Below are positions 8,738 to 16,714 of a stretch of DNA of 64,000 bases, piece by piece. Where the stretch lies: contig NZ_JAGEPF010000046.1 of the NCBI RefSeq assembly GCF_017573465.1, positions 16,137 to 80,136 on the forward strand, given 5' to 3'. The stretch comes from Actinomadura violacea (GTDB lineage: Bacteria; Actinomycetota; Actinomycetes; Streptosporangiales; Streptosporangiaceae). Below the pieces are notes generated by a model. It ran no database searches. It was not told the origin of the DNA and saw nothing but the letters and a program-made list of their open reading frames with translations. Numbering within the stretch: position 1 is the first letter of the stretch; every line of letters starts with the position of its first letter. The position numbers and the translations under genes are program-made.

Positions 8738-9691
8738 ATGCCCGGCACCGAGATCTCCGCGTGCTGCGCGCCGTCCGCGCGTCTCCGCCCAGAACCCGCG
8801 GCCCCTTCCTTGGGGGAGCCGCGGCGCCGGTTCAGTGCAGGGCGCGAACTGCATGAGGCGGTCCTTCTGCCCGGAGGCGACTTCCTCATGGGCACCGACG
8901 ACCGGGAGGGCTTCCCCGACGACGGTGAGGGGCCGGTGCGCCGGGCGAGAGTCGAGCCTTTCCGCATCGACGTGTACACGGTCACCAACGAGCGCTTCGC
9001 CATGTTCGTCGACGACACCGGCTACCTCACCGACGCCGAACGGCTCGGCTGGTCCTACGTGTTCGCCGGATTCCTCCCCGCGGCCCTGCGCGGGGCCTCG
9101 CCGCGTCCGGAGCGAACCCCCTGGTGGTGCGGGGTCTCCGGGGCGAACTGGTGGTGTCCCGAAGGCCCGGGGAGTTCCCTGGACGGGCGCGCGGACCATC
9201 CGGTGGTGCACGTGTCCTGGAACGACGCGCTCGCCTACTGCCGGTGGGCGGGGGCGCGGCTTCCCACCGAAGCCGAGTGGGAGTACGCCGCCCGCGGCGG
9301 GCTCGAACAACGCCGCTACCCCTGGGGCGACGAGCTCGACCCGAACGGCGAATACCGCTGCAACATCTGGCGCGGCCGATTCCCCACCAAGAACACCGCA
9401 GCCGACGGATACCGCGGGACGGCGCCGGTCGACGCGTTCCGACCCAACGGATTCGGGCTGTACAACGTCTCGGGAAACGTCTGGGAATGGTGCGCCGACT
9501 CCTGGAGCACCGAGCACGGCTCCCACCGGGCGGCCGGCACCGCGAAGGTCATGCGGGGCGGGTCGTACATGTGCCACGACTCCTACTGCAACCGCTACAG
9601 GGTCGCCGCCCGCACCCGCAACCAGCCCGACGCCTCAGGCGGCAACACCGGATTTCGCTGTGCCGCAGACCGGCCGAGCGCCCAGGCGTGA
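8738..9691 (+). CDS. Formylglycine-generating enzyme (sulfatase-activating, SUMF1 family)
   Basis: 317 residues, the aerobic FGE that oxidises the active-site Cys of sulfatases to C-alpha-formylglycine. The sequence holds the FGE-sulfatase domain: GGDFLMGTDDREGFPDDGEGP, WCGVSGANWWCPEGPGSS, HPVVHVSWNDALAYC, LPTEAEWEYAARGG and NVWEWCADSW. Both copper-binding cysteines are present in RGGSYMCHDSYCNRYR (C279 and C284), which separates true FGE from EgtB-like relatives. The start at 8738 is preferred because AAAGGA sits six bases upstream; an in-frame ATG at 8705 has no such site. It is sandwiched between sulfatase genes, so the operon supplies its own maturation enzyme. Confidence 0.95.
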   Translation: MPGTEISACCAPSARLRPEPAAPSLGEPRRRFSAGRELHEAVLLPGGDFLMGTDDREGFPDDGEGPVRRARVEPFRIDVYTVTNERFAMFVDDTGYLTDAERLGWSYVFAGFLPAALRGASPRPERTPWWCGVSGANWWCPEGPGSSLDGRADHPVVHVSWNDALAYCRWAGARLPTEAEWEYAARGGLEQRRYPWGDELDPNGEYRCNIWRGRFPTKNTAADGYRGTAPVDAFRPNGFGLYNVSGNVWEWCADSWSTEHGSHRAAGTAKVMRGGSYMCHDSYCNRYRVAARTRNQPDASGGNTGFRCAADRPSAQA

Positions 9692-9726
9692 CAACAAGCC
9701 CGGATCCTCCCCATGAGGAGTTCCCC

Positions 9727-11298
9727 ATGCGCATCATCTACGTCGACGTGGACACCCTTCGCGCCGACCACACGACCCCATACGGCTACCACCGCCCGAC
9801 GACGCCCAACCTCCAGGCCCTCGCCGACCGGTCGGTGGTCTTCGACCGCTACTACTGCTCCGACTCGCCCTGCCTGCCGTCCCGCACGGCCCTGACCAGC
9901 GGCCAGTTCGGCATCACCAACGGAGTGATCGGGCACTTCGGGGAGGCCGCGCGCTTCCGGCTGGACGCCGGCCACGGCCCCGACCCCGACCGTCCCCTGC
10001 TCGGCCAGCGGCTCCAGCAGGGCGGCCACTACACCGCCGCGGTGTCGGTCTTCGCCGAACGGCACCGCGCCTACCATTTCCTCGGCAACTTCCGGGAAAG
10101 CGTCCGAGCGACCGCGAACACCGGCGACGAAGAGGCCCCCGACGTCAACCGGGCAGCCATCGAGTGGATCCGCCGCCATGCCCACGAGGACGACTGGTAC
10201 CTGCACCTCACGTACTGGGAACCCCACACCGACTACACCCAGCCCCAGGAATGGACGGACCGCATGGCGGCGTCGGCGCCCGTCGGCCCATGGCCCGACG
10301 CCGAGACCATCAAGGCGCACACCGAGGAGGTCTACGGACCCCGCAGCGCGCTGGACCTGAACTACACGCTCCTCGGCCCCGGCCGGTCACCCGTCCCGCA
10401 CAACATGCCTGACGCGATCACCGGCCGCGCCGACTACGAACACCTCATCAACGGGTTCGACGGAGCCATCGCCTACTGGGACCACCACTTCGGCCGGCTC
10501 ATGGCCGTCCTGGAAGAACTCGGCATCGCCGAGGAGACCGCCGTCATCGTGAGCGCCGACCATGGCGAGGCGTTCGGCGAACACGGCATGTACGCCGAAC
10601 ACGGCCTCGCCACCGAACCGGTCCAGCGCGTGCCGCTCGTCTTCTACTGGCCCGGCCTGACCGACGACCTCCCGGACGAGGCCCGCCGCAACGATGCGCT
10701 GCTCTACAACATCGACCTCGCCCCGACGCTCTGCGACCTGCTCGGGCTGTCCGTGCCCCCGGGCTGGCAGGGCGAGTCATTCGCCGCCGCCGTCCGCGGC
10801 GAACCGCTCGAGTCCCGGCCGTATCTCGTGCTCGGCCACGGCGCGCACACCTACCAGCGCGCCGTGCGCACCCGCGACCACCTTTACATCCGCACGTACC
10901 ACCCAGGCTCGTTCCGCGCCGAGTGGGAGCAGCTGTTCGACGTCACGGCCGATCCGCACCTCACCCGCGACCTCTTGGACGACGAGCCCGAACTGACCGC
11001 GCGGATGCGATCCCACCTCGCCGAATGGTGGAACGAACACGCCGGGCGCCCCGGCTGCCTGCCCGACCCGATGCTGACCACCCTGCAGACCGGCCCCGTC
11101 TACTACAGCGACCCCGCCGAGTACGCCGCCCACCTGCGCCGGACGGGCCGCGACCGCCTCGCCGACGACCTGGAAGGCCGGCTCGCCTCCCTGCACACCC
11201 CGATCTCCTGGCACGCCCCCGAACCCCGCCCGACCGCACGCTTCATCGACGGCTGGATCAGGGCGTTCCAACGAACCTCCGAAGAAACCACCGGCTGA
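9727..11298 (+). CDS. Sulfatase, type I
   Basis: 523 residues. The N-terminus reads IIYVDVDTLRADHTTPYGYH, the common bacterial sulfatase opening, and the formylglycine site is C49-L-P-S-R, matching the canonical C-x-P-x-R. The second metal motif is VIVSADHGEAFGEHG, and a C-terminal block (QLFDVTADPHLTRDLL) follows. No signal peptide. ATG at 9727 has an ATGAGGAG site just upstream, 35 bases after the FGE stop. It is the last gene on this strand before a convergent exporter gene, so it probably ends the operon. Its sequence differs from the other two sulfatases, so it likely attacks a different sulfate ester of the same imported compound (inference). Confidence 0.93.
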   Translation: MRIIYVDVDTLRADHTTPYGYHRPTTPNLQALADRSVVFDRYYCSDSPCLPSRTALTSGQFGITNGVIGHFGEAARFRLDAGHGPDPDRPLLGQRLQQGGHYTAAVSVFAERHRAYHFLGNFRESVRATANTGDEEAPDVNRAAIEWIRRHAHEDDWYLHLTYWEPHTDYTQPQEWTDRMAASAPVGPWPDAETIKAHTEEVYGPRSALDLNYTLLGPGRSPVPHNMPDAITGRADYEHLINGFDGAIAYWDHHFGRLMAVLEELGIAEETAVIVSADHGEAFGEHGMYAEHGLATEPVQRVPLVFYWPGLTDDLPDEARRNDALLYNIDLAPTLCDLLGLSVPPGWQGESFAAAVRGEPLESRPYLVLGHGAHTYQRAVRTRDHLYIRTYHPGSFRAEWEQLFDVTADPHLTRDLLDDEPELTARMRSHLAEWWNEHAGRPGCLPDPMLTTLQTGPVYYSDPAEYAAHLRRTGRDRLADDLEGRLASLHTPISWHAPEPRPTARFIDGWIRAFQRTSEETTG

Positions 11299-11322
11299 AG
11301 CCCCCACAGGCCTTGCCTCACC

Positions 11323-12318
11323 TCACGGTTTCTCGGGCTGGGTCCGTAGCCGGGACTCGGCGAGGGCGAGGGCGGCGATGGCCCCGAGCAGGATCACCGT
11401 CCCCACGACGGTGGCCGCGGTGAGCCGTTCGCCGAGGAACAGCACGGCCAGGCCTGCGGCGCCGACCGGTTCGAGCAGCATCATCACGGACGCGGTGGTG
11501 GCCCTGAGTACGGCCACTCCCGCGAAGTACAGCGGGTAGGCGAGCGCCGTGGTGATGGCGGCGATGTACAGCATCAGTAACCCCGCCTCGGCGAAGTCCC
11601 CGCCCTGGGGGAGAAGGCCTTCGTGGAAGGCCGGCGGCAGCATCAGGGCCGCGCCGATGAGGAAGGACGACAGGGTGAGAGTGAAGGCGTCCTCGCCGGT
11701 GCCGTGCCGTCCGGTCCACCGGCCCAGGAGGTTGGAGACGGCGTAACCGGCGGCGGACAGCAGCGCCATCGCCACGCCCGCAGGGTGGACGACGCCGGGC
11801 CGGTTGCCCAGCACGAGCACGGTCAGCCCGGCCAGCGCGCCGACGACGGCCAGTACTCCGGTCCGGCCGACGCGCTCACCGAGGAACAGGCGCCCGCCGA
11901 CGGCCGTGAGCACCGGTGCGGCGCCGAGCGTGACGATGGTGCCGACCGCCAGGCCGGTGTCGCGCACGGCGGCGAAGTAGGCGGTCTGGAAAACCGCGAG
12001 TCCGGCTCCGGTGCCCGACAGCAGAAGCACACGCCGCCCGGCGGGTCCCGGCACGCGGGGCGTCCTGCGGGACGGGCGCAGAGCCCAGGCCGGCAGCAGC
12101 AGCACCGCTCCGGCCAGGAAGCGCCAGAACGAGATGGCCAGGGGCCCCAGGTCACTGGTCCGGTAGATGACCTCCACGGCCGCGCCGGTGGTTCCCCAGG
12201 CGATTCCGGCAAAGGCGAGGAAGGCGAAGGCGCGCCGCACCGAGAGCGAGCCGGTCAGCGAGTTCCCGCCCCGGCCCGGCGCCTCCGCGTCGGCGGCGAG
12301 GTCCTTTGGGCTCTTCAC
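11323..12318 (-). CDS. EamA/DMT-family transporter
   Basis: 331 residues, ten predicted membrane segments in two repeats, as in drug/metabolite exporters such as RhaT, YdcZ and RarD relatives. Recognisable family stretches include FAGIAWGTTGAAVEVIY, ISFWRFLAGAVLLLP and, in the second repeat, AALMLPPAFHEG followed by ALAYPLYFAGV. The ORF is open far upstream into the LysR gene; GTG at 12318 is chosen because of the purine-rich GGTGAGG just ahead and because the protein then has family length. It is divergent from the LysR regulator with two LysR-type sites between, so it is probably that regulator's target. Ends only 24 bases from the convergent sulfatase gene. Confidence 0.85.
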   Translation of the reverse strand: MKSPKDLAADAEAPGRGGNSLTGSLSVRRAFAFLAFAGIAWGTTGAAVEVIYRTSDLGPLAISFWRFLAGAVLLLPAWALRPSRRTPRVPGPAGRRVLLLSGTGAGLAVFQTAYFAAVRDTGLAVGTIVTLGAAPVLTAVGGRLFLGERVGRTGVLAVVGALAGLTVLVLGNRPGVVHPAGVAMALLSAAGYAVSNLLGRWTGRHGTGEDAFTLTLSSFLIGAALMLPPAFHEGLLPQGGDFAEAGLLMLYIAAITTALAYPLYFAGVAVLRATTASVMMLLEPVGAAGLAVLFLGERLTAATVVGTVILLGAIAALALAESRLRTQPEKP

Positions 12319-12345
12319 CCCCTCACCGTGCTCCCCTCCGCGAAA

Positions 12346-12387
12346 TACGCAAAATGCATCCAGCCGCCATCGATACGCTGAACGTAT
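12346..12387. promoter_or_regulatory. Two LysR-type (T-N11-A) boxes between exporter and regulator
   Basis: Two T-N11-A sequences lie in the divergent gap: TACGCAAAATGCA (12346-12358) and ATACGCTGAACGTAT (12373-12387). The second is a perfect 5-5-5 inverted repeat and covers the first two bases of the LysR start codon, which fits autorepression. The first lies about 30 bases upstream of the EamA start. Spacing and dyads are visible in the sequence; binding is inferred from the LysR family's known T-N11-A preference. Confidence 0.55.
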
Positions 12388-13285
12388 GGATGCGCGCGGA
12401 GGAAATGGTGCAGGGCTGGAGCTGAAGCACCTGCGCTGCCTGGTCGCCATCGTCGACACCGGCAGCTTCACGGAGGCGGCCCTGGAGCTCGGCGTTTCAC
12501 AGGCCGCCGTCTCACGCACCTTGCTCGCCTTGGAGAAGACCCTGGGGGTGCGGCTGCTGCACCGCACCAGCCGCACGGTCGAGCCCACCATGGCAGGAGT
12601 GCAGGTGCTCGCCCGAGCCCGTCTGCTGCTGGCCGGCGCGGACGAACTCGTCGCCGAGGCCGCCGCCGGCCACAGCCGCCTGCACATCGGTCACGCCTGG
12701 TCGGCCTTCGGGCGTCACACCACCGAGTTCCAGCGCCGCTGGCACCACGACCATCCCGACGTCGAACTCCGGCTCGTCCGCCACAACTCCTCCACCGGGG
12801 GACTCGCTGAAGGACTCTGCGACCTTGCGGTCATCCGCAGCGCCCTCGGCCTCAAGGTCTGGGCACATGCGTTCGTCGGCCACGAGGACCGCTACCTGGC
12901 CCTCGCCTCCGACGACCCCTGGGCCCGCCGCCGCAGCATCCGCCTGGCCGAGGTCGCGAACCGCACCCTCGCCCTCGACCACCGCACCGGCACCACCACC
13001 TTGGACCTGTGGCCCGAGAACGAACGGCCCGCCGCCGAGGACGTCCACGACATCGACGACTGGCTCGCCGCCATCGCTTCCGGCCGCTGCGTCGGCGTCA
13101 CTCCGCAGGCCACCGCGGCCCAGTACCGTCCCGACGGCATCACCTACCGCCCCCTGCGCGACGCGGAGCCGGTCCCCGTCCACCTCATCTGGCGCCGACA
13201 GGGCCCCCACCCCGCCACCCGCGCCGCCGTCGCCCTCGCCATCGACCTCTACCGCGCAGAGGCTGTGAGGCCCGTTACGTCGTGA
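12386..13285 (+). CDS. LysR-family transcriptional regulator
   Basis: 299 residues. The N-terminus LELKHLRCLVAIVDTGSFTEAALELGVSQAAVSRTLLALEKTLG is a textbook LysR winged helix-turn-helix (HTH), followed by LLHRTSRTVEPTMAG. The rest is the ligand-binding domain, ending at a Pro/Arg-rich stretch near VPVHLIWRRQGPHP. ATG at 12386 starts 11 residues before the HTH and overlaps a palindromic T-N11-A box. Divergent to the EamA exporter, the usual arrangement for a LysR regulator and its target. The ligand is unknown. Its 3' end overlaps the convergent broken hydrolase by about ten bases. Confidence 0.92.
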   Translation: MDARGGNGAGLELKHLRCLVAIVDTGSFTEAALELGVSQAAVSRTLLALEKTLGVRLLHRTSRTVEPTMAGVQVLARARLLLAGADELVAEAAAGHSRLHIGHAWSAFGRHTTEFQRRWHHDHPDVELRLVRHNSSTGGLAEGLCDLAVIRSALGLKVWAHAFVGHEDRYLALASDDPWARRRSIRLAEVANRTLALDHRTGTTTLDLWPENERPAAEDVHDIDDWLAAIASGRCVGVTPQATAAQYRPDGITYRPLRDAEPVPVHLIWRRQGPHPATRAAVALAIDLYRAEAVRPVTS

Positions 13286-13963
13286 AGAAATCGGCGAGGG
13301 CGCGGGCGATCTGGTCGGGCGCCTTCTCCGTGGGGATGTGGTCCGCTTCCGGGACCCGTATGAGCGTGGTCTGCGGAATCTCCGAGGCGAACCTCTCGGC
13401 GTACTCCACCTTCTCGAAGGCGTCGTCCTCACCCCAGACCAGCAACTTCGGCACCGTGGACCGCTGGAGCGCGGGAACGAGATCGAGGGTGTAGCGGTGG
13501 TTCGTCGGCGGCGGCCGGGTCCCGGAACCCGGGCCACGTGGGGCGCCGGCCAGGAGTCGTAGAGGACGGACTTGACCAAGGCCAGCCGGGGCACCTCCAG
13601 GCGGTCGTGGACGAGGAGGTGCTGGGCGACGGCGCCGCCGATGTCATGCCCCGCCACGGGGACCGGCCCGGAGAGTCCCAGCGCGGACGCGAATCGCGCC
13701 ACCCAATCCGCGAGGGCCGGGACCGTGGCCGTTTCCAGGGTGAGTTCGCCTCCGGAGCGCCCCAGCCCAGGTATATCGACCGCTATGGGGTGCAGCCCTG
13801 CCTGCGCCATGCGGCTCAGCACCGGCAGCCACACCCGGCTCCAATACGTTCCGTGCAGCAGCAACACGGCCCGGCCGCCATTCCCCGCGGTCAAGTAGCT
13901 GGCCGTTTCGCCGTCGACCCGGACCGCGCTCCTGCGCACACCCGTCTCGGCGGTTTCACTCAC
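13275..13963 (-). pseudogene. Alpha/beta hydrolase remnant (frameshift plus lid deletion)
   Basis: The first 145 codons from GTG 13963 encode a normal alpha/beta hydrolase N-terminus: oxyanion loop VLLLHGTYWSRVW, IAVDIPGLGRSG and AGHDIGGAVAQHL with an Asp nucleophile as in haloalkane dehalogenase/epoxide hydrolase types. After KSVLYDSWPAPHVAR the frame is lost near 13530. In another frame the natural C-terminus resumes as LVPALQRSTVPKLLVWGEDD and ends VPEADHIPTEKAPDQ-ARALADFFTT, stop at 13275. The cap/lid segment expected between the halves is almost absent, so this is a deletion plus frame change and not just one base. Unlikely to give active enzyme. Confidence 0.8.
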
Positions 13964-13968
13964 ATCGG

Positions 13969-14907
13969 GTGGTGGCCTTGTTCCAGCCGCCCCAGTCGCT
14001 GTTCGAGCTCGCCTGCGCCGCGGAGGTCTTCGGCACCGTCCGGCAGGACGTACCGGCCCGCTACACCTTCCGGATCTGCGCCGAGCACCCCGGCCCTCTG
14101 CGCACCACCGTCGGCTACGCCGTCCACGTCGATGCGGGACTGGAGGCCCTGCGCGAGGCGGACACCGTGATCATCCCCGGCTGGCAGCCGGCCGGGGCGC
14201 CGGCGCCACCGGCCGTCACCGACGCCCTGCGGGCCGCCCACCAGCGCGGGGCCAGGATCGTCGCCATCTGCACGGGGGCGTTCGTCCTCGCTCAGGCCGG
14301 CCTCCTCGACGGCCGCCGCGCGACCACTCATTGGCGCCAGACAGCCCAACTGGCCGCCGCCTTTCCCGAGGTGCGGGTCGACCCCGACGTGCTCTACGTG
14401 GACCACGGTGACGTGGCGACCAGTGCCGGAACGGGCGCGGGCATCGACCTGTGCCTGCACCTGGTTCGTTCCGACCACGGCGCGGCATACGCCGCTCAGA
14501 TCGCCCGGAACATGGTCCTTCCGCCCCACCGGGAGGGCAGCCAACTCCAATACGCCGCGCAGCCCGCACCGGCCAGGGCGGACGGATCGTTGGCGCCACT
14601 GCTGGATTGGGCCGCCTCCCGGCTCCACACCCGGCTGACCGTCGGTCGGCTCGCCGAGCACGCCGGGCTGTCGAGCCGGACGCTCGCCCGGCGGTTCACC
14701 GAACAACTCGGCACCAGCCCGGCGCAGTGGCTGCTCGGCCGGCGCCTCGATGCGGCGCGAGCGCTGCTGGAACAGACCGCCCTTCCGGTCGAAGCCATCG
14801 CGGTCCGGGTCGGACTCGCCTCGGCGGTCAACTTGCGCCGCCATTTCCGTGCACATCTCGGCACCACCCCCGGCGCCTACCGGAGGACCTTCAGCGAAGC
14901 CCGTTAG
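13969..14907 (+). CDS. GlxA-family AraC-type transcriptional regulator
   Basis: 312 residues. The N-terminal half is a DJ-1/PfpI-like domain (VALFQPPQSLFELACAAEVF, ADTVIIPGW, VAICTGAFVLAQAGLLDGRRATTHW), and residues about 215-312 are two AraC helix-turn-helix motifs (RLTVGRLAEHAGLSSRTLARRF, LPVEAIAVRVGLASAVNLRRHF, GTTPGAYRRTF). This is the GlxA architecture, where the PfpI-like half senses a ligand and is not a peptidase. GTG at 13969 begins directly at the conserved domain; only five bases separate it from the divergent hydrolase remnant, which may once have been its target. The 3' end overlaps the convergent TetR gene by 17 bases. Confidence 0.93.
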   Translation: MVALFQPPQSLFELACAAEVFGTVRQDVPARYTFRICAEHPGPLRTTVGYAVHVDAGLEALREADTVIIPGWQPAGAPAPPAVTDALRAAHQRGARIVAICTGAFVLAQAGLLDGRRATTHWRQTAQLAAAFPEVRVDPDVLYVDHGDVATSAGTGAGIDLCLHLVRSDHGAAYAAQIARNMVLPPHREGSQLQYAAQPAPARADGSLAPLLDWAASRLHTRLTVGRLAEHAGLSSRTLARRFTEQLGTSPAQWLLGRRLDAARALLEQTALPVEAIAVRVGLASAVNLRRHFRAHLGTTPGAYRRTFSEAR

Positions 14908-15508
14908 GAAGCCCCCCGGCTGGGGCGGCGAGCGTGGCGAGGTGGCCGTCCAGGAGGCGGACCTGCCGCTCGGGCGGGAACTCCTGCGGGCTGAATAGGG
15001 CCTGGACGACGAGACCGAGCGTGAACGACAGGACCGACGCCGCGAGATCGTCCGCGTCGGCGGAGGGCAGTTCGCCGAGGCGTTGCGCTTCCCGCACGTG
15101 GTGCCGGATCCGCTCGCGCGAGCGTGCGTAGCGCGCCGCATGCCCGGCGGCGAGGTCGGGGTCCGCCAGCGCGGCGTCCCACGAGCTGACCCAGATGCGG
15201 TTGTCCGCGGCGGCCTGCGGTGTGGACGGCAGGATGTCCAGCAGCGTCGCGCGCAGCGCGCCGAGGCCGCCGGGCTCGGGGCCGGCCTTCCGCGTGGCCG
15301 TCCTGTGCTCGTCCAAGAGCGTCAACGCGTGGGCGACCAGGTCCTTCTTGCTCGGGAAGTAGTGCGTGAGCAGGCCCGTGGTCGCGCCCATCTCGGTGGC
15401 CACCGCCCGCAGCGTCAGGCCGCCGAACCCGTGCGCGGCCAGCACCCGCCACACCGCCGCGGACACGTCGCGGCGGCGGGCTTCGTGATCACCCTTGTGG
15501 CGCGGCAT
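14891..15508 (-). CDS. TetR-family regulator (BetI-like)
   Basis: 205 residues. N-terminal HTH: RRRDVSAAVWRVLAAHGFGGLTLRAVATEMGATTGLLTHYFPSKKDL, with the BetI-like C-terminal domain. ATG at 15508 (MPRHKGDHEARRR) is preferred; an ATG five codons upstream is possible. It is divergent from a small SnoaL-like gene, and the gap contains a perfect palindrome (15527-15542) right in front of its own start, so autorepression and control of the divergent gene are likely. Confidence 0.9.
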   Translation of the reverse strand: MPRHKGDHEARRRDVSAAVWRVLAAHGFGGLTLRAVATEMGATTGLLTHYFPSKKDLVAHALTLLDEHRTATRKAGPEPGGLGALRATLLDILPSTPQAAADNRIWVSSWDAALADPDLAAGHAARYARSRERIRHHVREAQRLGELPSADADDLAASVLSFTLGLVVQALFSPQEFPPERQVRLLDGHLATLAAPAGGLPNGLR

Positions 15509-15526
15509 ACCGCCAGGGTACATTCA

Positions 15527-15542
15527 CATAACAGACGTTATG
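15527..15542. promoter_or_regulatory. Palindromic operator between TetR and SnoaL-like genes
   Basis: CATAACAGACGTTATG: 6-bp perfect arms (CATAAC/GTTATG) around a 4-bp spacer, located 19 bases upstream of the TetR start and 17 upstream of the divergent ATG. Size, symmetry and place fit a TetR dimer site; the binding protein is inferred from proximity. Confidence 0.65.
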
Positions 15543-15558
15543 GAAATGGGAGGTCGTC

Positions 15559-15966
15559 ATGGAAGCCGATGTCAAGGCCGAGCTCGACGGGCTGATGCGC
15601 GCCCTCTTCGGCGCGTTCGGCAACGCCGGCGGCGCGCGGCCGAACCTCGCCGCCGTCCGCGAGGTGTTCATCCCGGAAGGCCTGATCATCAAGAACGTCG
15701 GGGGCGAGACCGTGATCTACGACCTCGAGACGTTCATCGCCCCGCGGGAGAGGATGCTCACCGACGGGACGCTGACGGAGTTCTCCGAATGGGAGATCGG
15801 CGAGCGGACCGAGATCTTCGGTTCGATCGCGCAGCGGTTCAGCGAATACGGCAAGTCCGGCTATCGCGACGGCGAATGGTTCGAGGGTGCGGGCCGCCAG
15901 ACGACCCAGTTCATCCGCACGTCCGCCGGCTGGAGGATGAGCGCGGCGGCATGGGACGACGAGTAG
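15559..15966 (+). CDS. SnoaL-like / NTF2-fold protein
   Basis: 135 residues with the look of the DUF4440/SnoaL-like NTF2 fold: a helical start (VKAELDGLMRALFGAFG), a beta-rich middle, and an ending QTTQFIRTSAGWRMSAAAWDDE typical of this group. Members include small isomerases/cyclases and many proteins of unknown role; no catalytic residue can be assigned here. GGAGG lies seven bases before ATG 15559. Divergent to a TetR gene across a palindromic operator, so it is presumably the regulated gene. Confidence 0.75.
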   Translation: MEADVKAELDGLMRALFGAFGNAGGARPNLAAVREVFIPEGLIIKNVGGETVIYDLETFIAPRERMLTDGTLTEFSEWEIGERTEIFGSIAQRFSEYGKSGYRDGEWFEGAGRQTTQFIRTSAGWRMSAAAWDDE

Positions 15967-16105
15967 GGCATCGAGGGCGCGTCCGGGCAGGTCGACCGGG
16001 CCTTGGCCGACCTCGGGCCGCCCTGGAGCCGGCCGGCTTGGGCTACCGGGACGTCGCCGGACTCCGCACGTTCAGTGGCGGTCCCTGCCGTGCGGGCTCG
16101 CGGTG

Positions 16106-16531
16106 TCAGGCCTTGCGGGGCGAACGGTCCTTGGCGCGGGTCTCGGCGGCCACGGCGAACAGCAAGCCGCCGATCATGGCGGTGTTCTTCTGGAACTGGA
16201 CGCGTTGGAGCTTGCGGGCCGTCGGGTCTTCGATCTCCCAGAACGCGTGCCCGGCCAGGGTGGTCGGGACCAGGGAGACGGTGATCGCCAGCGCGGAGAG
16301 CCGCGGCAGCACACCGACCGCGAGCAGGCCGCCGGCGATCAACTGCACCGCCCCGTTTCCGCGGACGACGAGTTCGTCGTCGGGCAGCGGCACGACCTTG
16401 CGGATCTTGGCGAGCAGGGGCGCCGCCTGGTGCACACGACCGCCGGGCTCGCTGAGGGCGGCCGCCCCGAACACGGCGTAGCTTGAGCCGGTCAGAACGC
16501 GAGCACCGGCGCGAATGAGTGCCGTGACCAT
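16106..16531 (-). CDS. DoxX-family membrane protein
   Basis: 141 residues, about four membrane helices. The sequence fits DoxX/DoxD-like proteins: start VTALIRAGARVLTGSSYAVFG, the region PLPDDELVVRGNGAVQLIAGGLLAVG, TLAGHAFWEIEDPTARK and the ending VQFQKNTAMIGGLLFAVAAE. In mycobacteria DoxX is part of a redox-homeostasis membrane complex; here there is no partner gene, so the role is open. The ORF begins at ATG 16531. Stand-alone, upstream of the SnoaL-like gene end in a convergent arrangement. Confidence 0.88.
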   Translation of the reverse strand: MVTALIRAGARVLTGSSYAVFGAAALSEPGGRVHQAAPLLAKIRKVVPLPDDELVVRGNGAVQLIAGGLLAVGVLPRLSALAITVSLVPTTLAGHAFWEIEDPTARKLQRVQFQKNTAMIGGLLFAVAAETRAKDRSPRKA

Positions 16532-16663
16532 GACGTTCAGTCCCTTCTGACGGAAGACGACTCCACCGCCATTCGATCATGGGAGCAGCGCGCGTTCCGC
16601 GCTCGGGTGCCGGTTCTCGCATACCGCGTGGGGCCGAAGGGCCCCAGGCGATGACCGCCGCTG

Positions 16664-16703
16664 CGACCGGTGTCCGCCCGTGGCTTCGGACGGACACCGG
16701 TCG
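16664..16703 (-). terminator. Hairpin after methyltransferase gene
   Basis: 13-bp perfect arms (CGACCGGTGTCCG / CGGACACCGGTCG) with a 14-base loop, 11 bases after the methyltransferase stop on the minus strand. No U-tract, common for actinomycete terminators. Confidence 0.6.
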
Positions 16704-16714
16704 GCTGATGCCTC

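Noticed and set aside
4838..9577. A 1,579-codon open frame on the minus strand across the sulfatase genes
   Set aside because: It is the antisense shadow of GC-rich coding sequence; the plus strand encodes recognisable sulfatase, GH3 and FGE motifs, and the antisense product is low-complexity.
8738..9691. Assigning the FGE-sulfatase protein as EgtB (ergothioneine synthesis)
   Set aside because: It lacks the DinB domain and has both FGE cysteines, and lies among sulfatases.
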